64,000 nt of DNA, from the NCBI RefSeq assembly GCF_002804205.1, contig NZ_CP024962.1, forward strand, positions 1-64,000. The letters run 5' to 3'. The notes under the pieces are model-generated. The model did no database searches, was not told the origin of the DNA, and worked only from the letters and a program-made list of their open reading frames with translations. The position numbers were made by a program, and so were the translations under genes. This document shows, one piece after another, positions 55,378 to 64,000 of this stretch (within the stretch, counting starts at the first letter, position 1; every line of letters begins with the position of its first letter). This stretch comes from Entomoplasma freundtii (lineage in GTDB: Bacteria > Bacillota_I > Bacilli_A > Mycoplasmatales > Mycoplasmataceae).

Positions 55378-56919
55378 ATGTCAAAAAAGTTTTATGTAAC
55401 AACGCCAATCTATTACCCTAGTGGACAACTTCACCTTGGGCATGCCTATACAACAACATTGGCTGATATCATGAAACGTTATAAACAACGTCAAGGTTAC
55501 GAAGTCTTTTTTCTGACAGGGTCGGATGAACATGGCCAAAAAATTGCCAAAAAGGCAGCGGAATTCAAAATGAGTCCCAAAGCTTATCTCGATGAACGTG
55601 TTGACCAATTTAAAGATCTTTGAAAGAAACTTCATATTGATTATGATTATTTCATTCGTACCACCGATGAAAATCACGTTCAAGCAGTGCAGAAAATTTT
55701 TGAAGCGTTAGAAACAAAAGGTTTAATTTATAAAGGCCATTATGAAGGACTTTATTGTGTTTCTTGTGAAGAGTTTTTGACTCCAGAACAAATTGATGAA
55801 ACTGGTTGTTGCAAAATTTCACAAAATAAACCAGAAAAATTAACCGAAGAAACCTATTTTTTAAAAGTTAGTGCGTTTCAAGATTTTATTGAAGATTTAT
55901 TAAAAACCGATTTTTTGAAACCGGACTACCGTCGGTCAGAAATGCTAAAAAACTTTGTGGAACCTGGTTTAAAAGATTTATCAATTACGCGCACTTCATT
56001 TGATTGAGGGATCCCAATTATTGGTGACGAAAAGCATGTTGTCTATGTTTGATTAGATGCGTTATCTAACTACTTAACAGCGCTGGGCTATTTTCAAACT
56101 GATAAAACTCAGTTTGAAAAATTTTGGGCCGAAGACACTGAAATTCTTCAATTTGTGGGAAAAGAGATTATTCGTTTCCACTCGATTTATTGACCAGTTC
56201 TCCTTAAATCATTAGACTTAAGATTACCTAATACCCTTTTAGCACATGGGTGAATAATGAATAAAAATACCAAAATGAGTAAGTCATTAGGGAACGTCAT
56301 TGATCCTCTCGTGTTAATTAATGAGTTTGGTGCTGATGCCTTGCGTTTCTATTTGGCCCATGATTTGCCAACAGAACGTGACGGTAACTTCAGTGGACCA
56401 TTATTTATTGAATCATTCAATGTCAATCTTGCTAATAATGTTGGTAATTTGATTTCTCGTGTCAATAAAATGATTACGCAATATTCTAATGGGAAATTAT
56501 TGAATTTAAAAAATGTGGATTTAGAAATGATTGATCTTGGTCATCAAACCATCGATAAATACCAAAAATTAATGGATAATTACCAAATTAGCGAAGCTAT
56601 TAACGTTGTGTTGGACTTAGGGGTTGCTCTCAATAAATACATTGAAAATGAGGAACCTTGAGTTTTAGATAGAGATGGTTATCAGGAAGAATTAGAAAAA
56701 GTTTTGGTAACGCTACAACGGAACTTAATTATCATGACGTATTTACTAGAACCAGTTCTTGTGGAAACAACTCCTGAAATGTTCAAACAATTAGGAGCTG
56801 ATAAAATTGTTTGAGATCCTGAGAAATTAAAGACCTTTAGTCATCTTCATCTTGATAAACTGCCAGAACGAAAAATTCTTTTCAAACGAATTAAAGATCA
56901 TCAATTTTTAGAAAATTAA
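55378..56919 (+). CDS. metG: Methionyl-tRNA synthetase
   Basis: Class I synthetase of 513 aa charging tRNA-Met. HIGH-type motif QLHLGHAYT (residues 19-22 = HLGH), connective-peptide cysteines [20 protein letters not shown], and KMSKS (299-303), followed by the anticodon-binding helical domain; there is no C-terminal tRNA-binding EMAP-like domain, giving the short form. About seven TGA Trp codons. GAGG precedes ATG 55378. The stop lies at the foot of the following palindromic terminator. Confidence 0.96.
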
Positions 56920-56962
56920 TCATCAAAAAACATCCTAATAAAGGATGTTTTTTGATGATTAA
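56916..56962. terminator. Terminator metG / repeat lipoprotein
   Basis: 21-nt perfect arms starting TTAATCATCAAAAAACATCC, 5-nt loop, T6 run. The left arm includes the metG stop; the convergent lipoprotein gene ends 14 nt beyond the right arm. Confidence 0.9.
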
Positions 56963-56976
56963 AATAAATCAATATT

Positions 56977-59181
56977 TTATTTAAAAATTTTATTTTGATT
57001 TAAGAAATTTTGAATTGCATCGTATAATTCTTTATTAGCTTTGAAAAGGTTAATTAAAGAATCTTTATTACGTTCTTGCTTATTAGCGTCCTTAACATTA
57101 TTGATGGCCTTTCTTAATTGTTCCGGTGTGCCTTCAACAGGGTTTTTAGTAAACATAATTAATTTTTCTGCAACCTTTATATGGTCGTTATGATATTTTT
57201 CGGCTTTTGCTCAATGAAGATTAATAAATGATTGAATTTCATTTGCCAATTTCTCTTTTGCCAATTTAATCATTGTATTATCAGACCTTATAATTGCTTT
57301 TTTGGCTTCAGCAATAGCTCCTTTTAAATCGTCGGAAGACTTAGCATCAAAATTAGTTTCATTCATCAAATCGTTGGCTTCTGAAATAAGTTTACCTAAT
57401 TCAGTTGGGTCTTGCGCATCTTTGAAGTCCTCAATAGCTTTAGATAAACGTGCATTTATATTAATGGTGTTAATCAATCAATCTCTACTTACTTCCACCT
57501 GATCCAAAATTTCTTGAGCCTGATCAATTACTTCTTCTAAAACCTTAACTGATCCTTCGGTAGCATCTTTCGTAGCAGAGATTAACGAATAAGCACTCTT
57601 AATTAAATCACCTAAGTTTAATCTCGCTTTACCTAAATGAGCATCAATAAATTTTTCTATCATGTCTGCTAATTTTTGATTAATTGTGTCTACTTCACTT
57701 TTAGTGGCATCTTGATTAGCATTAATTCCTTCCGCTTCGTTCAAAATTCCCTTTAATTGTTTAAGTAACTGTTCAATTGATGAATTTTTAGTAATATCGA
57801 TTAAATCTTGAGCTTCATCAATTTTGCTAGTTAAAACTTCTTTAGCCTTGTCAATAGCTACTTTTTCTTGAGCATCTTTGAAATCTTGAATAGCTTTAAC
57901 TAATTTAGTATTAGCATCTTCGATTTCAGTTTTCGTAGCGTCGTTTTTATTAACAATGTCTTGCGCTTCATCGATTACTGCTTGTAAAGCTTTTGCATAG
58001 TCAGTGTCTTTGTTTTCAGCAATGATTAAACCTTGAGCTTCATCAATTTTGCTAGTTAAAACTTCTTTAGCCTTGTCAATAGCTACTTTTTCTTGAGCAT
58101 CTTTGAAATCTTGAATAGCTTTAACTAATTTAGTATTAGCACCTTCGATTTCAGTTTTCGTAGCGTCGTTTTTATTAACAATGTCTTGCGCTTCATCGAT
58201 TACTGCTTGTAAAGCTTTTGCATAGTCAGTGTCTTTGTTTTCAGCAATGATTAAACCTTGAGCTTCACTAATTTTGTTAGTTAAAACTTCTTTAGCCTTG
58301 TCAATAGCTACTTTTTCTTGAGCATCTTTGAAATCTTGAATAGCTTTAACTAATTTAGTATTAGCATCTTCGATTTCAGTTTTCGTAGCGTCGTTTTTAT
58401 TAACAATGTCTTGCGCTTCATCGATTACTGCTTGTAAAGCTTTTGCATAGTCAGTGTCTTTGTTTTCAGCAATGATTAAACCTTGAGCTTCACTAATTTT
58501 GTTAGTTAAAACTTCTTTAGCCTTGTCAATAGCTACTTTTTCTTGAGCATCTTTGAAATCTTGAATAGCTTTAACTAATTTAGTATTAGTTGCATTTACT
58601 TCTTCTATAGTTGCATCTACTTTATTAACAATGTCTTGCGCTTCGTTAATAACTAATTGTAGAACTTCAACAGAACCTTCGACTGGCTCAGATGTATTCT
58701 TAATCAATTCTTCTGCCACTTTAATCGTTTCTTGAAGAACTTTTTTATCTGTTATGAAATTAAGGGTTATTTTGTCCGACTCACCTATTAGAAGATTTTT
58801 GTCTTCTTTAGCCTTTACTGTAACTTGTGTATTGGCTAATAAATTGTCTTTAAAAACTAATCCCTCAATAGTGTAATGGACATCGTATTCTGGGTCTTCT
58901 GGTTTTTTTGCTTCGTCTAGCGGCGAAACTTTTGCAACCTTTAACATTTCTTTGATGCGAGGATTAATTACTTGATCAGCTTGTGAAATGATACTATCTT
59001 TTTCTTCCGCTCCAATCTTTGTTGGATCTGTCACAATGATATTAATTGGTTCTTTATTTAATAATTGTAAGTCATTTGGCTGAATTGCTTTATTGTCATT
59101 TTTATTACCACAAGCAACTACAGTAGCACTTGTGGTAGCCAATAATCCAACCGAACTTAAAATCGATAGTAATTTTTTCAT
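56977..59181 (-). CDS. Surface lipoprotein with FIVAR-like tandem repeats
   Basis: A 734-aa predicted lipoprotein: signal MKKLLSILSSVGLLATTSA followed by TVVACG, acylated cysteine near residue 24. A beta-type N-terminal domain (to about 150) is followed by helical modules. The central part (about residues 197-458) is built of 75-residue units with ENKDTDYAKALQAVIDEA, KTEIEDANTKLVKAIQDFKD and EKVAIDKAKEVLTNKI, three nearly identical. The unit (DA...EI..A...L..AI..F) resembles FIVAR/three-helix modules of surface adhesins. Degenerate modules flank them. TGA codons at 57478 and 57211 are Trp, adding 167 C-terminal residues beyond the first apparent stop. AAAGGAT precedes the start. Ligand unknown. 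Confidence 0.85.
57808..58590. repeat. 225-bp tandem repeat array, about 3.5 copies
   Basis: Identical words recur at 225-bp spacing: the TGAAATCTTGAATAGCTTTA sequence begins at 57879, 58104, 58329 and 58554. Copies differ at only a few positions. The unit is exactly 75 codons, so copy-number change keeps the frame. Confidence 0.92.
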
Positions 59182-59459
59182 TTTGATATCCTTTCTTTCT
59201 TACTATTCTTTTAACATACAAAAAAGAATAAAGAGTTAACTATTTTAAAAAATCAAGACCTAACTAACAATTCTTCTAATTTTGGAACCATTTCTTTACT
59301 AATTAAAATAAAAATTAACTAGAAGGCTATTTTTAATTTTTAATAATTGTGTTAATGGCGAAGATATTCTTTAAACTACTAACACCATGTTGCTAATCCC
59401 TCAAAAAAGCAATTTTATTTTTAATTAATTTATTAGAATTATTAACTTTATAGCGAGGA
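59182..59459. other. Lipoprotein upstream region
   Basis: AT-rich; it holds the ribosome-binding site and presumably the promoter of the repeat lipoprotein. No ORF or structured element was recognised. Confidence 0.4.
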
Positions 59460-59497
59460 ATAAAAAAACACCCAATCTAAATAGGGTGTTTTTTACT
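59460..59497. terminator. Terminator after small lipoprotein
   Basis: AAAAAACACCC / GGGTGTTTTTT with a 10-nt loop, 17 nt past the stop of the minus-strand lipoprotein. Confidence 0.85.
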
Positions 59498-59513
59498 TAT
59501 TAAGTTTTTTATT

Positions 59514-60110
59514 TTAAATTATATTAATAATTAGTCCATTAATAAAAGTCATGCCACTAGCTTCTAAACCGATTTGTCTTGGGTTTTCGACATCAGTATA
59601 ACTAATTACATCAACATCTAGATTAACTCCAAATTTTTGAGATTCTTCTTTTAATAAAGTAAATTGTTTTTCATTATCAGAACTTGGCTCTCATTTGCCT
59701 TCCACGTCTTTTAGCCCCTCAAGATTGGTGAAATGAATAACAGTTCATAATTTTTTAGTGCTAAAATCCTTTAGCGAATCTGCAGTCCCCTCATCTGAGG
59801 CACCATGACGGGCATCAAACATTCCGGTTCAAATTTTTTCAGCAATAATTTTTTCAGCCAATTCCCCCTTTTTAAAAGAATCAAATTCGGCTTGATTTAG
59901 TCACAATTTTGGTGTTTTTGGATCTATTTCGGTTCCGTTGTAGGCTCCAATTTCTCAAGTTTCTTTAATTCCGGCTACTTCAAAATCATCACCTGCAAAA
60001 ATATCTTCTTCATGATCATTTTCATTATCTTTTGCTTGGCATGATACAACTGTTGCGCTAGTGGTTGCTAGTAATCCTACGGAGCTTAAAATAGATAATA
60101 ATTTTTTCAT
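59514..60110 (-). CDS. Predicted lipoprotein, possibly a degraded surface enzyme
   Basis: A 198-aa protein with nearly the same signal peptide as the neighbouring repeat lipoprotein (MKKLLSILSSVGLLATTSA, then TVVSC). The mature part contains KLWLNQAEFDSFKKGELAEK, IWTGMFDARHGASDEGTADS, KKLWTVIHFTNLEG and VNLDVDVISYTDVENPRQIG. It is not a family I recognise. Late words (VDVISYTD..., GMTFINGLI) look barrel-like, so it may be a shortened derivative of a larger secreted enzyme. A short piece of the same gene occurs at 23.3 kb. AAAAAGGAT precedes ATG 60110. Confidence 0.75.
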
Positions 60111-60608
60111 TTGGGTATCCTTTTTTCCTTTTTCTAACTTCCTTTTATCATAAAAAACAATAATAAAAGGAGGAAATATTAAGACCCTTAAAAGTTTACT
60201 AATAATTAAAAACCATGCCCTATATGATTTTTAACAAAAATGCCCTGCTTTTTCACCCAAATAAAAATTAATGCGATAATTATTAATTAAATAACTAATA
60301 ATGACAAATCAATAAGCAAAAACTAGTCTACCCCAAGGTAAGGCTTTTAATTAGGCTAATACATGTTGAGATATTCATTAATAGTTAAGGCCCAAATGGT
60401 AACAATGACCTATATTAAAATTAGGACAAATTGTTTTTTAAAAGGTTTAACCATTCATTTTAAATACCTAAATAATTTGCAAATTTTTCTAGTTCTCTAG
60501 AAAGAAGAATTGGTAAAAGTTTCCTCCTATTGTAAAATAAACAATAGATGTCATATGTCAAAGATATAACACTAATTTTTGTAGTTTTTAATTTCTAAGG
60601 AGGTTATT
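60111..60608. other. 498-bp divergent intergenic region
   Basis: It lies between the minus-strand lipoprotein and mnmG. No credible ORF. A TATAAC word (60565-60570) 39 nt before mnmG is a possible -10 with no clear -35. AAGGAGG (60597-60603) is the mnmG ribosome-binding site. Scattered moderately GC-rich stretches (about 60330-60350) could be relics; nothing is identifiable. Confidence 0.45.
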
Positions 60609-62489
60609 ATGAAGCAAAACTATGATGTTATTGTCGTTGGTGGTGGCCATGCTGGTGTTGAAGCCGCTTTAGCGACTTCACGATTAAAAAAAGAAACGTT
60701 ATTAATTAATTTATACGAAGATAAGATTGCAGCAATGCCATGCAATCCAAGTGTTGGGGGTCCAGCCAAGGGGATTGTAGTGCGTGAGATTGATGCGTTA
60801 GGTGGTGAAATGGCTAAAGCTGCCGACGTAACGGCTTTGCAAACAAAGCTATTAAACTCATCCAGAGGACCGGGGGTATGGGCCCTTCGAGTGCAATCGG
60901 ATAAAGAGGCCTATGCTATGTATATGCAAAGAGTCTTGAAAAAACAATCACATTTAACTTTATTAGCTCAACCAGTTGAGTCATTGATGGTTGAAGGACA
61001 CGAAATTAAAGGGATTACTTTAGCCAACGGAACCCAAATTTTTGCTAAGGCAGTTATTTTAACAACCGGTACCTATTTAAGGTCCGAAATCTTGAAAGGT
61101 GTGGAACGTCATCAAGCGGGTCCTAACGAAGAAGAAACCACGAGTGGAATTAGCAAAAGCCTTAAAGAGCAAGGTTTAAAACTTTTGCGTTTCAAAACCG
61201 GTACTCCACCCCGGGTTTACCGTGATTCGGTTGATTTAAGTGCTGCTAAATTAGAACCTGGAACTGATTTGCCTTTAGCTTTTAGTGCTTGCACTCAGGA
61301 GTTTACGCCAGTTAGTGAGCAAGTGCCTTGTTATCTTATCCATAGTACAGAAAAAACCAAAGAAATTATTGAAAATAATTTACATAAATCAGCCATGTAT
61401 TCAGGAACTGTCAAGTCAATTGGACCTCGTTATTGCCCAAGCTTTGAAGATAAAATTGTTCGTTTTCCTACAAAAACCACGCACCAAATTTTTATCGAAC
61501 CAGAAACCCGCGATGGTGATACTTGATATATTCAAGGTTTTTCAACATCAATGCCCATCGAAATTCAAAAAGAGATGCTTGAATCATTACCTGGTTTTGA
61601 AAAAGTGCGAGTGAAGCATTGAGCTTATGCAATCGAGTACGATGTTATTGATCCATTACAATTAAAACCGAGTTTAGAAGTTAAAAAAGTTAAGGGTCTC
61701 TTTACGGCGGGCCAAATTAACGGGACTAGTGGTTACGAAGAAGCTGCTGGGCAAGGTTTATTGGCTGGAATTAATGCAGTAAGATTTTTAAACCATGAGC
61801 CTCCCTTTGTCTTACGACGCGATGAAGCTTATTTAGGAGTGATGATTGATGATTTGGTTAATAAAGGTGTTTGCGAACCTTATCGTTTATTAACGAGTCG
61901 TGCTGAACACCGCTTGCTATTACGCAATGATAATGCTGAAAGCCGCTTAAAAGAACATGGTTTTAGTATTGGGTTGGTAAGTGATGAAGATTATAATCGC
62001 TATCGAGAGGGTTTGATGGCCATTCAAAAGGCTAAAGCTGATTTGGAACTCTTACGTTTTACACCAAAATCAGAACTAGCAGAAATTTTACGTATAAAAA
62101 AACAAGCAAATTTTCAACAAGGTTATTCGGGGTATGAGATTATTAAGATGCCAACGGTCCAAGTTGAGGAACTTATTCCGTTCGTGCCTTCATTAGGAAA
62201 ACTAACTTTTAATCAATTGCAATCTTTGGTAATCGATGCTCGTTTTGCGGGCTATGTTGCTAAAGAAAAAGAATTGGTCCGAAAATTAGTAAAATTGGAA
62301 AAGAAACAAATTCCTCAAGATCTGGACTATGATAAAGTGGCCAATTTGGCAACCGAAGCCCGACAAAAATTAAAGCAAATTCAACCTTTAAACATTGGTC
62401 AGGCTTCACGAATCACTGGAGTTAACCCTGCAGATATTCAAATGTTACTTTTCTACCTAAAACATAATTATCCTTATGAAAAAGATTAA
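60609..62489 (+). CDS. mnmG: tRNA uridine modification enzyme MnmG (GidA)
   Basis: FAD protein that works with MnmE on wobble uridine-34. The 626-aa product has the FAD motif [19 protein letters not shown] (about residues 6-24), [27 protein letters not shown]-type sequence [11 protein letters not shown], the [17 protein letters not shown] motif and the C-terminal [19 protein letters not shown] and [17 protein letters not shown] codons at 61527 and 61620 are Trp. Start ATG 60609 follows a near-perfect AAGGAGG. Together with mnmE at 25.8 kb the window carries the whole MnmEG pair. Confidence 0.97.
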
Positions 62490-62521
62490 CTTACCATATC
62501 AAATCTAGGAGTATTTTGCCT

Positions 62522-63877
62522 ATGAAAATAGTTTTAATTGGTGGTTCGACATCTAGCATGACGGTGGCAGCTCGGTTGCGTCGTTTGCATGCAGATTGAG
62601 AAATCATAGTTTATCAAAAAGAAAGTTATGTTTCTTTTGGTGCTTGTGGTCTCCCTTATTATTTAGGGAAACATTTTGATGATTACCAACGGATGTTGGT
62701 CCGTAGTATTGAAGATTTTGCCAAAGCCAATATTCAAATTAAACCCTCAACTAAAGTAACAAAAATTGACCCAAATAAAAAGACGATTTATTTTGAAACC
62801 AGTGATGGTCAACAAAATACTGATACCTATGACCAATTGTTTATCGGAGTGGGGGCAGAACCAGTTATGCCTAAAATACCTGGTATTGAGGCTCCTAATG
62901 TTTTTCCTTTCACTCGTTTAGAAGACGCCTTTGGTCTTAAGAAACTTTTGCCTAAAGTTAAAAAAGTATCGATTATTGGCTCTGGTTTTATTGGTCTTGA
63001 AACAGTGGAAGCCTTAGGAAATTTAGGCTATGAAATTTCGTTAATTGAAGCACAACCAAGATTGATGGCTCGGGTTTTTGACCAAGAAATGACTGAATTA
63101 ATTGACGAAGAATTGAGTCTAAAAAATATCAGAGTTTTTAATAATGATTCACTTGTAGAAATTGTGACTGATGACCAAGGCCAAGCCATTAAGTTGAAAT
63201 TGGCTTCAGGACAAGAAGTGGAAACTGATGCAGTAATCATGGCCATTGGTATTCGCCCAGCGACACATTTTTTAAAAAATACTGATTTAGAAATGATTAA
63301 TAATGGCGCTTTGGTCGTAGATCGCCGCGGGTCCACAAATCTAAAAGATATTTGAAGTTGTGGCGATTGTGCCACTAGTTTGAACCGTGTGACTGGTAAA
63401 AATGACTACCTAGCTTTAGCTACTGTAGCTCGAAAGTTTGCTAAAGTAGTTGCCAACAATATGAGTGGACTTAAAACTCAATATGCTGGTCAATTGCAAA
63501 CAGCTATTATCAAAGTTTTTGATTTAGAGTGTGCCCGAACTGGCTTGAGTGAAGCAGAGGCAAAAGCTTATGGTTATGATTTTAAGTCGCTCATTATCAA
63601 AGATAAAGACCGAACTGATTACGTGAAACACCAAAAACCGTTGACCTTAAAAGTAATAATGGATAAAAAAAGTCAAACCTTAATTGGGGCACAAATTGTT
63701 GGTTACAATAGTGCCATTCTAAGGATTGATGCTTTAATCCCATTAATATGAAGCCGAACCAAAGTGGATAATGAACTAGAACAATTAGATTTACCTTATG
63801 CGCCCCCCTTTTCAAGGCCGGTAGATATTATTAATATTGCCTTATCAAAATTAGCAGCAAGTTTGGAGGAAGGATAA
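62522..63877 (+). CDS. CoA-disulfide reductase / NADH oxidase family flavoprotein
   Basis: A 451-aa pyridine nucleotide-disulfide oxidoreductase with a single redox cysteine: SFGACGLPYYLG (C42), the CoA-disulfide reductase pattern SFxxCGLPYY. The NADH-binding motif VSIIGSGFIGLETVEALGNLG is intact (about residues 151-171), as are IGIRPAT and SCGDCA. The N-terminal FAD-binding glycines are unusual: IGGSTSSMTVAARLRR where the family has GGxAGGxxAA. TGA Trp at 62598, 63354 and 63749. It starts 32 nt after mnmG with TAGGAG upstream. Role: thiol or oxygen/NADH redox balance. Confidence 0.88.
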
Positions 63878-63883
63878 CCACAA

Positions 63884-64000
63884 ATGAATTTATATGTGGC
63901 CGATAATAGCATTTTAAATACCTTTTTTGCCATTGGATCATGGCAAGCTTTAGTGAGCATTGTTATTTTCATTGGTTTGCAAGTTGGTCTTTGGTATTTC
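63884..64000 (+). CDS. Start of a membrane protein, cut by window end
   Basis: The 39 codons visible (MNLYVADNSILNTFFAIGSW...) have a hydrophobic helix from about residue 20 and continue past 64000. The start is 6 nt after the preceding stop, with GGAGGAAGG upstream, so it is co-transcribed with the flavoprotein gene. Too short to identify. Confidence 0.6.
   Translation, partial: MNLYVADNSILNTFFAIGSWQALVSIVIFIGLQVGLWYF

Noticed and set aside
60111-60608. Possible tRNA or lipoprotein relic in the mnmG upstream region
   Set aside because: No cloverleaf, no T-loop GTTCRANNC, and no frame resembling the neighbouring lipoproteins.

Overview
The window is the start of a Mollicutes chromosome, read with genetic code 4 (TGA = Trp). 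Nearly every conserved gene here (dnaA, rnmV, gyrB, gyrA, serS, mnmE, glpK, metG, mnmG and others) holds in-frame TGA codons at tryptophan positions, so standard-code translation breaks one gene into many pieces. I merged those pieces. Lipoprotein signal peptides of the MKKLLSILSSVGLLATTSA type, glycolytic and PTS-based metabolism, GlpO-type glycerol metabolism and the order dnaA-dnaN-rnmV-rsmA suggest the Spiroplasma/Entomoplasma/Mesoplasma side of the class. The species is not identifiable. No tRNA, rRNA, CRISPR array, insertion sequence or prophage was seen.

Layout. 1-12.7 kb is the origin-proximal replication block: dnaA, dnaN, RNase M5, rsmA, a giant orphan FtsX-type permease, gyrB, a nucleoside deoxyribosyltransferase-like gene and gyrA. 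12.8-15.2 kb (minus) holds an organophosphate antiporter and nrnA. 15.7-18.4 kb is an ABC-2 exporter with two permeases around one ATPase. 18.4-24.2 kb (minus) is the accessory zone: a lipoprotein, a membrane-anchored GH123/DUF4091-like glycosidase, a Fic protein, a compact GC-rich putative non-coding RNA unit, a gene remnant and nfo. 24.4-30.8 kb has serS, mnmE and a glpF-glpO-glpK operon. 30.9-35.1 kb (minus) is a sucrose module: GntR regulator, PTS EIIBC, GH32 hydrolase. 35.3-46.0 kb is a glycan module: secreted GH18 endoglycosidase-like lipoprotein, GH1 6-phospho-glycosidase, RpiR regulator, lipoprotein, fructose/mannosyl-type PTS EIIBC, GH38 alpha-mannosidase, PTS IIA and ROK kinase. 46.0-56.9 kb is mostly housekeeping (guaC, nitroreductase, two TatD paralogues, ABC-F, msrB, prs-pth-metG). 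57.0-60.1 kb (minus) has two lipoproteins, one with 225-bp tandem repeats. 60.6-64 kb has mnmG, a CoA-disulfide-reductase-type flavoprotein and the start of a membrane protein.

How it works together. Sugars enter as phosphates through PTS systems and glycerol enters through GlpF. GlpK phosphorylates glycerol and GlpO oxidises it, producing peroxide by the known family chemistry; MsrB and the flavoproteins fit a redox-protection role. The most interesting system is the 35.3-46.0 kb module. A surface endoglycosidase, mannosyl-type PTS, alpha-mannosidase and sugar kinase look like a pathway for harvesting mannose-rich host glycans, possibly helped by the GH123-like ectoenzyme at 19-21 kb. Convergent gene pairs repeatedly share long palindromic terminators that contain their stop codons.
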